From Candidatus Azobacteroides pseudotrichonymphae genomovar. CFP2 (GTDB lineage: Bacteria; Bacteroidota; Bacteroidia; Bacteroidales; Azobacteroidaceae), in assembly GCF_000010645.1 (NCBI RefSeq), contig NC_011565.1, positions 510,001 to 574,000 of the forward strand: 64,000 nucleotides of DNA, given 5' to 3'. The notes beneath the pieces are model-generated. The model saw only the letters and a list, made by a program, of their open reading frames with translations. It ran no database searches and had not been told where the DNA came from. The position numbers and the translations under genes were made by a program. Shown here piece after piece: positions 48,787-58,738 of this stretch; positions within the stretch are counted from its first letter, which is position 1; the number at the start of each line of letters is the position of its first letter.

Positions 48787-48976
48787 AGATAAAGGTATTG
48801 GCGTATTGATTTTTTTGGCAAAAAAAGGAATGTAAATTCCTTGTTACATTAAAATATTTTTTTGGGTATATTTATTTTTATCGGCTATATCTTCATGAAT
48901 TTTTCTTACACGCCTATAATATTGAAGGCTATTGGGTGTTTTATTTACGAAGAAGATCAAATTATACTGTGAATTT

Positions 48977-51900
48977 ATGAATTCTATCTCTCAACTGTTG
49001 CAAGAACGTATTCTTCTCCTTGATGGAGGAATGGGAAGTATGATACAAAATTACAGACTTAAAGAGACAGATTATCGTGGATTGCAATTTGCTCATTTGT
49101 CGGGAGAAATGTACGGAAATAGTGATATACTATGTATTACTCGTCCTGATATTATACAATCTATTCATGAAGCTTATTTAGAAGCGGGAGCTGATATTAT
49201 AGAAACTAATTCTATGAATATGACGGCTATATCTATGGCTGATTACGGTATAGAAAGTCATGTTGAGAGCTTAAACAAAGCTGCTGCCACAATAGCCAAA
49301 GAAGTAGCCCAAAAATATACAAAGCTTACGCCGGACAAACCTCGTTTTGTAGCTGGCTCGATTGGCCCGACAAACAAAACTTCTTCTCTCTCTCCTGATG
49401 TAAACAATCCTGGTTATAGAAATATTACTTTTACTGAACTTTATAAGGCTTATTGTGAACAAATTGCTGCTCTAATTTTTGGTGGAGTAGATATATTGCT
49501 TGTTGAGACAGCTTTTGACACTCTAAATGTTAAGGCAGCTTTAATGGCTGCTGAAGATGAAATGAAAATTGCAAAGAAAGAACTTCCACTTATGCTCTCT
49601 TATACTCTATCGGGTAATAGTGGACGTATTCTTTCGGGACAAACTTTAGAAGCTGTCTTGGAATCGATTTCGCACATAAATTTATTGAGTATTGGATTGA
49701 ATTGCTCGTTCGGAGCAAGAACTATGAAACCTTTTCTTAAAAAATTGGGACAGATCGCTCCTTGTTATGTAAGTGCTTATCCTAATGCAGGATTACCCAA
49801 TGCTTTTGGTAAGTACAATGAAACACCAGAAATGATGGCAGAACAAATACGTGAATATATAGATGAAAGTTTAGTTAATATTGTAGGAGGGTGTTGTGGA
49901 ACAACACCACAGCACATTGCTGCAATTGCTCGTCTAGTGAATGAATGTAAAAGATCCATTCGCGTACCTGTTATTAAAAGTACTGAATTGATACTTTCAG
50001 GATTGGAAATTTTACGGATTTCTTCTACAAACTCAAATTGTAAAGAAATAAAGAAAGGTTCAAATTTTGTTATTATTGGTGAACGTTGCAACGTTGCTGG
50101 TAGTCGGAAATTCCTACAATTAATTCGAGAAAAAAATTATGAAGAAGCTTTAAAAGTTGCACAAAAACAAATAGAGAATGGTGCTCAAGTATTAGATGTT
50201 AATGTAGACGATGGTTTGTTGAACGGGATTCAAGAAATAACTACTTTTTTGAATCTAATAACGTCCGATCCAGATATTGCCTCTATACCCATCATGATAG
50301 ATAGTTCGGATTGGAATGTTATAGAAGCAGGATTGCAGTGTTTACAAGGTAAATCCATCGTTAATTCTATTAGTTTGAAGGATGGAGAGGATGATTTTTT
50401 GGACAAAGCTCAAAAGGTAAAGTCTTATGGGGCAGCAGTTATTGCTATGGCTTTTGATGAAAAGGGTCAAGCAAGTGATTTCAACAGAAAAATAACTGTT
50501 TGTGCTCGTATGTACGAGCTATTGACTAGTAAAATTGATTTCCAACCTTCAAATATTATTTTTGATCCAAATATACTGGCAATTGCCACGGGAATAGAAG
50601 AACATAATAATTATGCCGTGGATTTTATTCAAGCAATTAAGTGGATAAAAAAACATTTGCCTTTTGCTAAAGTATCGGGAGGAATAAGTAATTTATCTTT
50701 TTCTTTTCGCGGGAATAATTATTTGAGGCAAGCAATACACTCTGTATTTCTTTCCCATGCTATCAATGCAGGCATGGACATGGGAATTATTAATCCAATG
50801 GAAAATTTTATGCAAGAAAATATTTCATTGGATTTGAGAAAATTAATTGAGGATATTTTGTTTAATCGTTCTTCTCATGCGTTGGAAAATTTGACTGAAT
50901 ATATTCGAAAACAAACAGTTTTATCTAACGAGGAGAAAAGTAGTAAAAAGAAAAATGAATGGCGGATTTTACCAGTAACAGAAAGATTGAAATATGCTGT
51001 TATTAAAGGTATAGATGATTTTTTAAAAACAGATTTGCAAGAAGCTATAAAAATATATCCACAAGTAATGGATATAATAGACCAACCTTTGATGGAAGGG
51101 ATGAACACGGTTAGTAATTTATTTGGTAAAGGACAAATGTTTTTACCACAGGTAGTAAAGACTGCACGGATAATGAAAAAAGCAATAGATATTTTACAAC
51201 CATATCTCGAGGCAAATAAAAAGGAACAAATAGTCAAATCTGGTAAGATATTGTTTGCTACAGTTAAAGGAGACGTACATGATATTGGGAAAAATATTAC
51301 AAGTACTATTTTGTCTTGTAATAATTATGAAGTTATAGACATGGGTGTGATGGTTCCTTCAGAAGAAATTGTTCGAAAAGCAAAAGAATATCACGTAGAT
51401 ATAATTGCGTTAAGTGGATTAATTACACCTAGTTTGCAGGAAATGTCTATAGTTGCATCAGAAATGGAAAAAGCCGGGTTGTCCCTTCCTTTGTTAATTG
51501 GTGGAGCAACTACTTCTAAATTGCATACTGCTTTGAAAATTGATCCTTTGTATCGTGGAGCAGTTATTCATGTGTCGGATGCCTCAAAAGCTGTGCCGAC
51601 TGCCAATCATTTAGTGAATTCATCTACTAAAGAAGATTATATAAAAAAAATAAAAGATACATATCATACTTTACGTAAGTATGTGACCAATCGGAAAGAG
51701 CTTGTTTCTTTAGATTATGCTAGAAATCACTCCCTAAAAATAAAGTATACGGAATATAATATTCCTAAACCAATATTAAATGGTACAAAGGTTTTAGATT
51801 TTATTCATATAAAAGATATTGTGCCTTATATTAATTGGGCAGCATTTTTGGCAGCGTGGAAATTTCCTGTTCAATATGCATCTTTTTTTCGAGAAAAGAA

Positions 51901-52651
51901 ACAAGTATTAGGAGATGAACAAGAAAAGTTTAACAAAGCTATCCACTTGATCAATGAAGCCCAAAGACAGCTGTCTATATGGAGCAAGGACGATCTTCAA
52001 ACAGTTCGTGCAGTTATTGGACTTTATCCCGTGAAAGTGGAAAACGAATCATTGATAGTGGAAAAGAGAAATATTCCTTTACTTCGGCAACAGGAAAGGA
52101 GGGCAGATGATATTTATAAATCCTTGATTGATTTCATTAATCCAGAAGGTGATTATATGGGTTTTTTTGTTGTTACGGCAGGAGCGAATATCCACTTATC
52201 GAAAGATGATTATCAAAATATGTTAGAGCAAATTTTGTACGATCGTTTGGTAGAAGCAGCGACTGAATATTTGCATGAGAAAGTTCGCAAGGAATATTGG
52301 GGATATGCTCCAAATGAATCTTTTACTCCAAAAGAACTGTTGTTAAAAGCACCTTATCAAGGGATTCGTCCAGCTTCAGGTTATCCAGTCCATCCCGATA
52401 TTTCTCTTAATTTTATTATAAATGACTTGTTGAAAATGGAAAGAATAGGCGTAAAGTTAACATCTAATGGAGCAATTTATCCTTCTGCATCGATTGCTGG
52501 TATGTATATTGCTCATCCAAAAGCAGAATATTTCCACATTGGAAAAATAGATGATGTGCAGTTATCCGATTATGCTATAAGAAAAGGCATATCTGTAAAT
52601 GAAGCTAAAAAATGGCTGGGGGAAGTTGTAACTGAACAAATAGAAATCTAA
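48977..52651 (+). CDS. metH: Cobalamin-dependent methionine synthase
   Basis: Transfers a methyl group from methyltetrahydrofolate to homocysteine through B12. The 1224-residue protein has all four modules: homocysteine domain ([11 protein letters not shown] near 12, zinc Cys in LNCSFGA and GGCCGTTP), pterin domain ([16 protein letters not shown] near 345), B12 domain with the axial-His motif GDVHDIGKN (about 757) and LSGLITPSL, and the C-terminal reactivation domain ([11 protein letters not shown]). The ATG at 48977 is preferred; a TTG at 48932 would add 15 residues. It touches ruvA by one base. The organism needs B12 from elsewhere or a synthesis cluster outside this window. Confidence 0.97.
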   Translation: MNSISQLLQERILLLDGGMGSMIQNYRLKETDYRGLQFAHLSGEMYGNSDILCITRPDIIQSIHEAYLEAGADIIETNSMNMTAISMADYGIESHVESLNKAAATIAKEVAQKYTKLTPDKPRFVAGSIGPTNKTSSLSPDVNNPGYRNITFTELYKAYCEQIAALIFGGVDILLVETAFDTLNVKAALMAAEDEMKIAKKELPLMLSYTLSGNSGRILSGQTLEAVLESISHINLLSIGLNCSFGARTMKPFLKKLGQIAPCYVSAYPNAGLPNAFGKYNETPEMMAEQIREYIDESLVNIVGGCCGTTPQHIAAIARLVNECKRSIRVPVIKSTELILSGLEILRISSTNSNCKEIKKGSNFVIIGERCNVAGSRKFLQLIREKNYEEALKVAQKQIENGAQVLDVNVDDGLLNGIQEITTFLNLITSDPDIASIPIMIDSSDWNVIEAGLQCLQGKSIVNSISLKDGEDDFLDKAQKVKSYGAAVIAMAFDEKGQASDFNRKITVCARMYELLTSKIDFQPSNIIFDPNILAIATGIEEHNNYAVDFIQAIKWIKKHLPFAKVSGGISNLSFSFRGNNYLRQAIHSVFLSHAINAGMDMGIINPMENFMQENISLDLRKLIEDILFNRSSHALENLTEYIRKQTVLSNEEKSSKKKNEWRILPVTERLKYAVIKGIDDFLKTDLQEAIKIYPQVMDIIDQPLMEGMNTVSNLFGKGQMFLPQVVKTARIMKKAIDILQPYLEANKKEQIVKSGKILFATVKGDVHDIGKNITSTILSCNNYEVIDMGVMVPSEEIVRKAKEYHVDIIALSGLITPSLQEMSIVASEMEKAGLSLPLLIGGATTSKLHTALKIDPLYRGAVIHVSDASKAVPTANHLVNSSTKEDYIKKIKDTYHTLRKYVTNRKELVSLDYARNHSLKIKYTEYNIPKPILNGTKVLDFIHIKDIVPYINWAAFLAAWKFPVQYASFFREKKQVLGDEQEKFNKAIHLINEAQRQLSIWSKDDLQTVRAVIGLYPVKVENESLIVEKRNIPLLRQQERRADDIYKSLIDFINPEGDYMGFFVVTAGANIHLSKDDYQNMLEQILYDRLVEAATEYLHEKVRKEYWGYAPNESFTPKELLLKAPYQGIRPASGYPVHPDISLNFIINDLLKMERIGVKLTSNGAIYPSASIAGMYIAHPKAEYFHIGKIDDVQLSDYAIRKGISVNEAKKWLGEVVTEQIEI

Positions 52652-53241
52652 TGTTAGATTTTATTAAAGGTGAAATTGTTGAATTAATTCCTGATTCAGT
52701 AATAATTGAAACAGGTAATATAGGTTATATGCTTTTCATTTCATTAAATACCTATTTTTCACTTACTAAGATAAAAAGCTGTAAGCTATATATTTATGAA
52801 GTTATCAGAGAGGAAACTCATCAACTTTTTGGTTTTATAGACAAAAAAGAGAGACAATTATTTACTCATCTTATTTCAGTACCTGGTGTAGGAGCAAATA
52901 TTGCACGCATGGTTTTATCATCCTTATCTGTTTGTGAATTGGAAGAAATTATTTTTTCTGGGAATGTATCGGCTTTGCAGGCACTAAAAGGTATTGGAAA
53001 CAAAACTGCTGAAAGAATTATCATTGATTTAAAAGATAAAGTAAAACCTGACAATATTCCTTCTAGTGATACTATTATCACAAACATTTCTTCTAATATT
53101 ACTAAAGAAGCTATTACTGCATTGATTACGTTGGGATTCAGTCAATCGGCCTCACAAAAAGTGGTCAATAAAATTGTAAGTAATAATTCAAGTTCTACAA
53201 CAATAGAACAAATCATTAAAAAAGCGTTAAAATTATTGTAA
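52651..53241 (+). CDS. ruvA: Holliday junction branch-migration protein RuvA
   Basis: The junction-binding subunit of RuvAB, 196 residues. It has the OB-fold start [20 protein letters not shown], two helix-hairpin-helix motifs (VPGVGANIARMVLSSL about 75 and LKGIGNKTAERIIIDLKDK about 110), and the C-terminal domain that binds RuvB. Its ATG overlaps the metH stop by one base (TAATG), so translation is probably coupled. ruvB and ruvC are not in the window. Confidence 0.95.
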   Translation: MLDFIKGEIVELIPDSVIIETGNIGYMLFISLNTYFSLTKIKSCKLYIYEVIREETHQLFGFIDKKERQLFTHLISVPGVGANIARMVLSSLSVCELEEIIFSGNVSALQALKGIGNKTAERIIIDLKDKVKPDNIPSSDTIITNISSNITKEAITALITLGFSQSASQKVVNKIVSNNSSSTTIEQIIKKALKLL

Positions 53242-53242
53242 G

Positions 53243-53262
53243 TGTCTCTTTGTTAAGAGACA
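53243..53262. terminator. Hairpin between convergent ruvA and aroB
   Basis: TGTCTCTT and AAGAGACA form a perfect 8-bp stem with loop TGTT in the 35-bp gap between the two stops, so it could serve both strands. It has no clear U-run. Confidence 0.55.
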
Positions 53263-53276
53263 AGGGATATATTGAA

Positions 53277-54332
53277 CTAAAAGCATTCTTCTTTATAGAA
53301 ATCCAATGCTTTATTGATTTCTTTTGAATTAGCAGTTTGATTGATAGCGATTTTGCCAATCGATTTTAGCAAAGTAAAATTGATGTTCCCTGATTCGTTT
53401 TTCTTATCATTTTTCATAAACTCGTACAAACGCTGATAGTGAGAGCTATCAAAATCGAATTTTCCATAGTTTTTTTTGATAAAAAAAGTAATTTTCATCA
53501 AATGTCCCCTATCAAAACCTAAACAAATAAAGGATAAGTATAATTCACAGATAATTCCCCAAGCAACAGCATACCCATGTGGTATAGGTCGACGGATTTC
53601 ATATGACAAACTTTCAAAAGCATGCCCAAATGTATGTCCCAAATTTAAAGCTTTGCGAAGTCCCTGTTCTTTGGGATCTTTCTCGACAATTTGCTTTTTT
53701 ACCAATACCGATTTGAATAGTAAGTCATTTAGTTTTTGATAATTTGGTTTACTTATATTAAAACAAAGAATTTCATTTACAGTTTCTAAAGTATCCAGCA
53801 AAGCATGTTTTAACATTTCTGCATATCCAGATAAAAGATTAATAGTATCTAATGTTTTAAAAAAAATAGAATCAATTAATACTGCAACGGCAGGGGCAAA
53901 AGTCCCTATTTCATTTTTCAATCCATTGTTATTTATTCCTGTTTTTCCTCCTATAGAGGCATCTACTGATGCTAACAGTGTGGTTGGCACATTAACAAAT
54001 GGAATTCCCCTTTTGAAAGTAGAAGCAGCGAATCCTCCCATATCGGTAAGCATACCTCCTCCTAAATTAATTAGTAAGGATTTCCGTGTAGCATTGTTTT
54101 CACTGAGAAATTTCCAAATTTTCGTCAAAAATTTAATATTTTTGTTACTATCCCCATTAGGGATAGTAAAGTTCCTTGCTTCCCTTATCTTCGGAATTGG
54201 CTTAATTAAAGGGAGGCACAATTGTTTTGTGCTTCTATCGGTTAGAATAAATAAGTCATCATAATTCAACGTTTTTAATAATATATCCAGGTCTGTTTTT
54301 ACACTTGTGCAACGAATAATTTGTTGTTTCAT
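53277..54332 (-). CDS. aroB: 3-dehydroquinate synthase
   Basis: The second step of the shikimate pathway, NAD- and metal-dependent, 351 residues. NAD-binding GGGMLTDMGGFAASTFKRG (about 92), PTTLLASVDASIGGKTGIN (about 117-135, shown in part), the metal-binding SGYAEMLKHALL (about 168) and LNLGHTFGHAFE (about 235) with its His ligands are all intact. Length is normal for Bacteroidetes. It is a single gene, convergent with ruvA. Chorismate from this path would feed the trp genes at 41.6 kb. Confidence 0.96.
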   Translation of the reverse strand: MKQQIIRCTSVKTDLDILLKTLNYDDLFILTDRSTKQLCLPLIKPIPKIREARNFTIPNGDSNKNIKFLTKIWKFLSENNATRKSLLINLGGGMLTDMGGFAASTFKRGIPFVNVPTTLLASVDASIGGKTGINNNGLKNEIGTFAPAVAVLIDSIFFKTLDTINLLSGYAEMLKHALLDTLETVNEILCFNISKPNYQKLNDLLFKSVLVKKQIVEKDPKEQGLRKALNLGHTFGHAFESLSYEIRRPIPHGYAVAWGIICELYLSFICLGFDRGHLMKITFFIKKNYGKFDFDSSHYQRLYEFMKNDKKNESGNINFTLLKSIGKIAINQTANSKEINKALDFYKEECF

Positions 54333-54578
54333 ATAATTTATTCTCTCTTAATTAGGGAAGGTAATTCTAAAACAACTATTCAACATTCTATTTCTATCAT
54401 CTTAATCCAAGTATAACTCAAAAGACAAAAAACAATCAACGAACAACTAATCACCAAGTTTAAAAAAATGCCATTACTTTTTAAGTAAAAATGATAACCT
54501 AGTAGGGAGGATAAGACTTGAAAGTTATTTCATGTTTATCAAATTCAAATTTTTTATAAAAAATAAACTTGTTTTGTT

Positions 54579-54977
54579 TTAATTTTCAAAAGCTGATTTT
54601 AAAGATTCCGCAATAATTTTAAATTGTTCAGGCACAAATTGTTTTTTAGAATTATTAAAATAAATATCCGATTCCTTAGAGATAGGAATTAAATGGATAT
54701 GGGCATGAGGAATTTCTAAGCCGATGATCATTAGTCCTATTTTTTTACAGTTTATTACTTTTTTCATGGCTTTAGCTACCTTTTTTGCAAAAATCACCAT
54801 TGAGGCAAGGGTTGAGTCGTCCAGATTAAAGAAGTAATCTTCTTCCTTTTTTGAAACAACTAGAACATGTCCTTTAGTGATTGGATTGATATCTAGAAAT
54901 GCATAGAAAAGTTCATTTTCTGCTATTTTGTAAGAGGGGATATCTCCTTCTATAATCTTAGTAAAAATTGTACTCAT
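54579..54977 (-). CDS. HIT-family nucleotide-binding protein (HinT-like)
   Basis: A 132-residue histidine-triad protein; relatives cleave purine nucleoside phosphoramidates. The N-terminal IFTKIIEGDIPSYKIAE, the FLDINPITKGHVLVV segment (about 28-42) and the triad HAHIHLIPI (about 95-103) are clear. It lacks other domains. It overlaps greA by 4 bp and is its downstream partner, the usual Bacteroidales pairing. Confidence 0.94.
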   Translation of the reverse strand: MSTIFTKIIEGDIPSYKIAENELFYAFLDINPITKGHVLVVSKKEEDYFFNLDDSTLASMVIFAKKVAKAMKKVINCKKIGLMIIGLEIPHAHIHLIPISKESDIYFNNSKKQFVPEQFKIIAESLKSAFEN

Positions 54978-55444
54978 ATTGAAATACTTAATATCTCGAA
55001 ATATATAATTCCTGAAGGAGTTTTTATTTCTGCAATTTCACCGACTTTTTTACCAATCAATCCTTTGCTAATAGGAGTATTGATAGATATTTTACCTGCT
55101 TTTAGGTCAGTTTCTGCTTCTGAAACAAGAGTATAAACTGTCGTTTGACCATTTTTAATATTGCGTAAGGTAACCTTATTCAATATTTGTATTGAGTTAG
55201 TTTGAATATGACTTTCATCTATCAGGCGAGTGTTGGCAACTAGAGATTTTAGTTGTGTAATCTTTAATTCTAGTATGCTCTGTGCTTCTCTTGCTGCATT
55301 ATACTCAACATTTTCGGATAGATCTCCCTTCTCGCGAGCTTCTGCTATTTGTTTTATAATTGATGGTCGTTCCTCGGACTCCAAATAAACTATTTCTTCA
55401 AGCAATTTGTCATAGCCCCCTTTTGTCATGTAGTTGATAGCCAT
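54974..55444 (-). CDS. greA: Transcription elongation factor GreA
   Basis: Rescues stalled RNA polymerase by promoting transcript cleavage. The 156-residue protein has an N-terminal coiled coil (YMTKGGYDKLLEEIVYLESEERP), the tip acidic residues in EKGDLSENVEYNAAREAQ (about 38-55) and a C-terminal FKBP-like domain with ISINTPISKGLIGKKVGE. Length is normal. It is coupled to the HIT gene downstream and has a plausible promoter at 55526-55557. Confidence 0.96.
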   Translation of the reverse strand: MAINYMTKGGYDKLLEEIVYLESEERPSIIKQIAEAREKGDLSENVEYNAAREAQSILELKITQLKSLVANTRLIDESHIQTNSIQILNKVTLRNIKNGQTTVYTLVSEAETDLKAGKISINTPISKGLIGKKVGEIAEIKTPSGIIYFEILSISI

Positions 55445-55525
55445 TTGTATTTTTTTAACTAAAAAACAAAAAAGAATTCCAATCTTAGACTAGAACTCCC
55501 TCTCTGTTGTTTTTACAATTTTTCA

Positions 55526-55557
55526 TGAAGGTAAAGGTCTTTTGCAAAAAAAACAAA
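55526..55557 (-). promoter_or_regulatory. Probable greA promoter
   Basis: On the minus strand TTTG (55554-55557), exactly 20 nt, then TACCTTCA (55526-55533), two bases off TAnnTTTG. The distance to the greA start is about 80 bp, like that of acpP. Confidence 0.45.
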
Positions 55558-56422
55558 TCTATAATAGGCTCAAGTTAACCTTAGTTTCAGCGAGATATAT
55601 TGAAAAAATTGTTGGAAATTTAAATTTATCCCTGATTACATTTTCTACAAACAGACTTATTCTTTGATTGTAAGGGTAGATGATTGTAGGGATTATAGGG
55701 TAGAAAAACGTTTTCTTTTTTGAACTTAATACAAATGTGCTTAATCTTTTTTAATAATATTAGAGTGGCTCTCATCTCTTGACAAGATTCAGTATTGTTA
55801 CCCTGTAAATGTAAATTTCAAAAAATAAGAACTTTTTTCTGAAGTTTTGCAAATTTTATAAAAATGATTATTCCAACATTGTTAATTTTGTTTGATTTTT
55901 TTATTACATCTTTTTTATATTCTTGTTTCTTTTGATTTTTTTGCATCAAAGACCTTACTTCCCCTGAACTGATTAGTATTATTATATGAGAATTTTTTGT
56001 TTAAATATCTATCTACTTGTAAATGTACAAGCCTTTAGTGAAATACATTGTTAATATGAAGGTGAGAGAATGTATTAATTTCGCGATCGTTTTCTTGTAG
56101 GGTTATATTTTTGTTGTTTTTCTCGTCATAATAGTTAAGATATAGTTATTACAGTTTTTAGAATACTTTTAGCATTCCCTAATTAAATTTTGTTCTTTTC
56201 TTGTCTAACTTTCTCAGACGAGAAATTTTCATCTATAAAAAATAGCTTTACATGCTATTGAATTTTTATATGATTTTGATGAAACTGATATTTATTGAAA
56301 GGTTGTTTGTATACATTATAGTTGTAGGGATAAGTAATTTTTTAATATGAATTGTAATAAAAGCGATGAGAAGTTTTCAAAAAAATGACTTTATTCATCC
56401 AATTGAATTGACTGCTAAAGTT

Positions 56423-56452
56423 TTTGCTTTGCTTTGCTTTGTTTTATTTTGT
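56423..56452. repeat. Pentanucleotide repeat (TTTGC-type)
   Basis: Three perfect TTTGC units are followed by TTTGT, TTTAT and TTTGT, a 30-bp array with a 5-bp period. Confidence 0.85.
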
Positions 56453-56576
56453 GTATTTACACAAACAAGCGAGTGTATCTATTTAATAAATCCTTGAATC
56501 TAGGTGTTCAATCTTCTTTAAAAAAGATTATTTGAATTATTATAAGAATTATTTTTGTGTAAAATGTTTTATATAA

Positions 56577-57449
56577 ATGCTTCAATCAATGACCGGTTTT
56601 GGGAAGGCAATAGTAAAACTTCCCAATAAAAAGGTAAGTATAGAAATCAAATCACTTAATAGTAAGCAATTGAACTTAAATGTCCGTATACCTGCTGTTT
56701 TTCGTGAAAAAGAGGTAGAGATTCGCGATTTACTATTTCAAACAGTGGAAAGAGGGAAAGTTGATTTTGTTATTTGTATAGAATATACTGATATGAAAAT
56801 TTCTTCTCAAATAAATAAAGATTCTGTTGGGAGTTATTTTTCTCAAGTTAGAGAGATAGCAGAGAGTTTGAATATTCCTTTTTCTCTTGATTGTCTTCCG
56901 ATGATTCTTTCTCTCCCGGGAACAATTGAGACAAAGTTTGTCGAATTGAGTGAAATCGAATGGAAGACCATAAAACAAGCAATACAGGAAGCATTAAATG
57001 CATTTACTGAATTTCGTTTACAAGAAGGGGTAATGCTGAAAATTATTTTCAGAAATAAGATTAGAGCAATTGGTGGTTTTTTGCAAGAAATTGATAAATA
57101 TGAGTCAGAACGTATAGAAAGAATTAGAACAAAACTTATCGAATCAATTAAGCAGATTGGGATTTTATCTTATGACGAGAATCGCCTTGAACAAGAAATG
57201 GTATATTATATTGAACGATTGGATATAAGTGAAGAAAAAGCAAGATTGAAAAATCATATAGAATATTTTTTGGAAACAGTGGAAAAAGAAAAAAGTCAAG
57301 GATGCAAATTGGGATTTATTGCACAAGAAATTGGACGAGAAATTAATACATTAGGTGCTAAATCTAATCATATTGAAATGCAAAAAATTGTTGTTCAAAT
57401 GAAAGATGAACTAGAACAGATAAAGGAACAGGTACAGAACGTTTTATGA
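56577..57449 (+). CDS. yicC: YicC-family endoribonuclease
   Basis: A 290-residue member of the YicC/YloC family; the E. coli member has been shown to be an endoribonuclease that acts on a small RNA. The N-terminal MLQSMTGFGKA and IEIKSLNSKQLNLNVRIP, and the C-terminal catalytic region GCKLGFIAQEIGREINTLGAKSNH (about 240-265, shown in part), are highly conserved. It opens the yicC-gmk-nadD cluster, 21 bp before gmk. A TATTTTTG box about 30 bp upstream could be its -7 element. Confidence 0.92.
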   Translation: MLQSMTGFGKAIVKLPNKKVSIEIKSLNSKQLNLNVRIPAVFREKEVEIRDLLFQTVERGKVDFVICIEYTDMKISSQINKDSVGSYFSQVREIAESLNIPFSLDCLPMILSLPGTIETKFVELSEIEWKTIKQAIQEALNAFTEFRLQEGVMLKIIFRNKIRAIGGFLQEIDKYESERIERIRTKLIESIKQIGILSYDENRLEQEMVYYIERLDISEEKARLKNHIEYFLETVEKEKSQGCKLGFIAQEIGREINTLGAKSNHIEMQKIVVQMKDELEQIKEQVQNVL

Positions 57450-57470
57450 CATTACTAATTTACTATTGTT

Positions 57471-58088
57471 GTGTTGAATCAATGTGTATTTCCAAACGAG
57501 AATGCTGAATTTAAAAAATTAGATAGTAAATTAATTATTATTTCTGCTCCGTCTGGTTCGGGCAAAACTACTATTGTTGATTCCTTATTAAAGGAACAAT
57601 TATCATTAGAACTTGCTATATCAGCGACGAGTCGTCCTGCACGTGAAGGGGAGAAAAACGGAGAAGAATATTATTTTCTTACTATGAAAGAGTTTGAAAG
57701 AAATATAAAAGCGAATTTATTTCTTGAATATGAAGAGGTATATCCCGGTCGCTTTTATGGCACGTTAAAATCAGAAGTAGATATTAGATTACGCCAAAAG
57801 AAAAATATTATCTTGAATTTAGATACCGCTGGAGGTATAAATGTCAAGAAAATTTATGGAGGGAACACATTATTAATTTTTCTTATGCCTCCTTCTATTG
57901 AAGAATTGAAAAGACGATTAGAAAAGAGAGGAACAGATTCATCTGAAGTTATCAGAAATAGGTTGTTTAAGGCAACTTATGAAATTAGTTTGGCAACCCA
58001 ATATGATATGATTATTCTGAACGATGATTTGGGGAAGGCCAAAAGAGAATTTATACAAATTATAAGTAAATTTATAACTGGCAAGTGA
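57471..58088 (+). CDS. gmk: Guanylate kinase
   Basis: Phosphorylates GMP to GDP, 205 residues. It has the P-loop SAPSGSGKTTIV (about 26), ISATSRPAREGEKNGEEYYF (about 51-70) with the GMP-binding Arg and Tyr, and the EYEEVYPGRFYGT lid. No ATG is found before the P-loop, so the start is GTG at 57471, or TTG at 57474. This gives an N-terminal extension of about 18 residues over relatives. It ends in a 4-bp overlap with nadD. Confidence 0.94.
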   Translation: MLNQCVFPNENAEFKKLDSKLIIISAPSGSGKTTIVDSLLKEQLSLELAISATSRPAREGEKNGEEYYFLTMKEFERNIKANLFLEYEEVYPGRFYGTLKSEVDIRLRQKKNIILNLDTAGGINVKKIYGGNTLLIFLMPPSIEELKRRLEKRGTDSSEVIRNRLFKATYEISLATQYDMIILNDDLGKAKREFIQIISKFITGK

Positions 58089-58657
58089 GAATAGGAATTT
58101 TAGCAGGTTCTTTCAATCCAGTACATATTGGACATTTGGCAATTGCAAACTATCTTGCTGAATATGAAGGATATGATAAAATTTGGTTTTTGATTACTCC
58201 TCAAAATCCATTGAAAAATGAGGGGGAGCTGATGAATCAAAATCTGCGTTTAAGATTGTTGCAAAAGTCCATTAAGGATTATAATAGGTTTGAAATCTGT
58301 ACTATTGAGTGGGGCATGCCTCGACCTTCTTATACTATTGATGTTTTATGGAAGTTACATTTAGATTTCCCACAAAATATTTTTGAACTAATTATTGGAT
58401 CGGATAATTGGATTATTTTCCATCATTGGAAGGATTATCGTACAATTTTGGAAAACTTTAAAATCCTTGTCTATCCTCGCAGCAACTATAAATCTATTTA
58501 TTTCAATCATCCAAATATATATTTTTGCAAGGACGCTCCTCAAATAGAAATTTCATCTGCTTTTATCCGAAAGTCTATTGTTGAAGGGAAAGATATTCGA
58601 TTTTATATGCCAGAAGGAGTATGTAGGGAGGTAGTCAATAACTTATTTCGTCCATGA
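58085..58657 (+). CDS. nadD: Nicotinate-nucleotide adenylyltransferase
   Basis: Makes deamido-NAD from nicotinate mononucleotide and ATP, 190 residues. The adenylyltransferase motif GSFNPVHIGHLAIAN (about 8-22, HxGH) and the C-terminal IEISSAFIRKSIVEGKDIR (ISSTxIR-type) are intact. The start is GTG overlapping the gmk stop by 4 bp, the natural coupled start since the family N-terminus RIGILAGSFNP follows at once. Confidence 0.95.
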   Translation: MRIGILAGSFNPVHIGHLAIANYLAEYEGYDKIWFLITPQNPLKNEGELMNQNLRLRLLQKSIKDYNRFEICTIEWGMPRPSYTIDVLWKLHLDFPQNIFELIIGSDNWIIFHHWKDYRTILENFKILVYPRSNYKSIYFNHPNIYFCKDAPQIEISSAFIRKSIVEGKDIRFYMPEGVCREVVNNLFRP

Positions 58658-58738
58658 TTGTTTGAAATATGAAAATATATTAGCAAATAGAACGAATGAA
58701 CTTATCAGGAGTTACAGTTTTTTAAAAAAAAAAATACA

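Larger units (their letters stand above)
47878..48976. other. Long hairpin-rich spacer between the Sir2 gene and metH
   Basis: About 1.1 kb without a recognisable gene. It holds hairpins at 47938-47955, 48273-48291, 48300-48331, 48649-48663 and 48760-48786, a 12-bp tandem repeat (47967-47990), and an intrinsic terminator at 48139-48175. I see no cobalamin riboswitch box before metH. Confidence 0.6.
55445..56576. other. Long divergent spacer between greA and yicC
   Basis: This 1132-bp stretch holds the greA promoter at one end, a hairpin at 56016-56031 (CTTGTA/TACAAG), a pentanucleotide repeat at 56423-56452 and a 43-codon frame at 56366-56497 with one hydrophobic helix, which may be chance. 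I recognise no gene or remnant. Confidence 0.55.

Noticed and set aside
47878..48976. Possible cobalamin riboswitch before metH.
   Set aside because: I could not find the conserved B12-box core or its supporting stems; the hairpins here are unrelated in layout.
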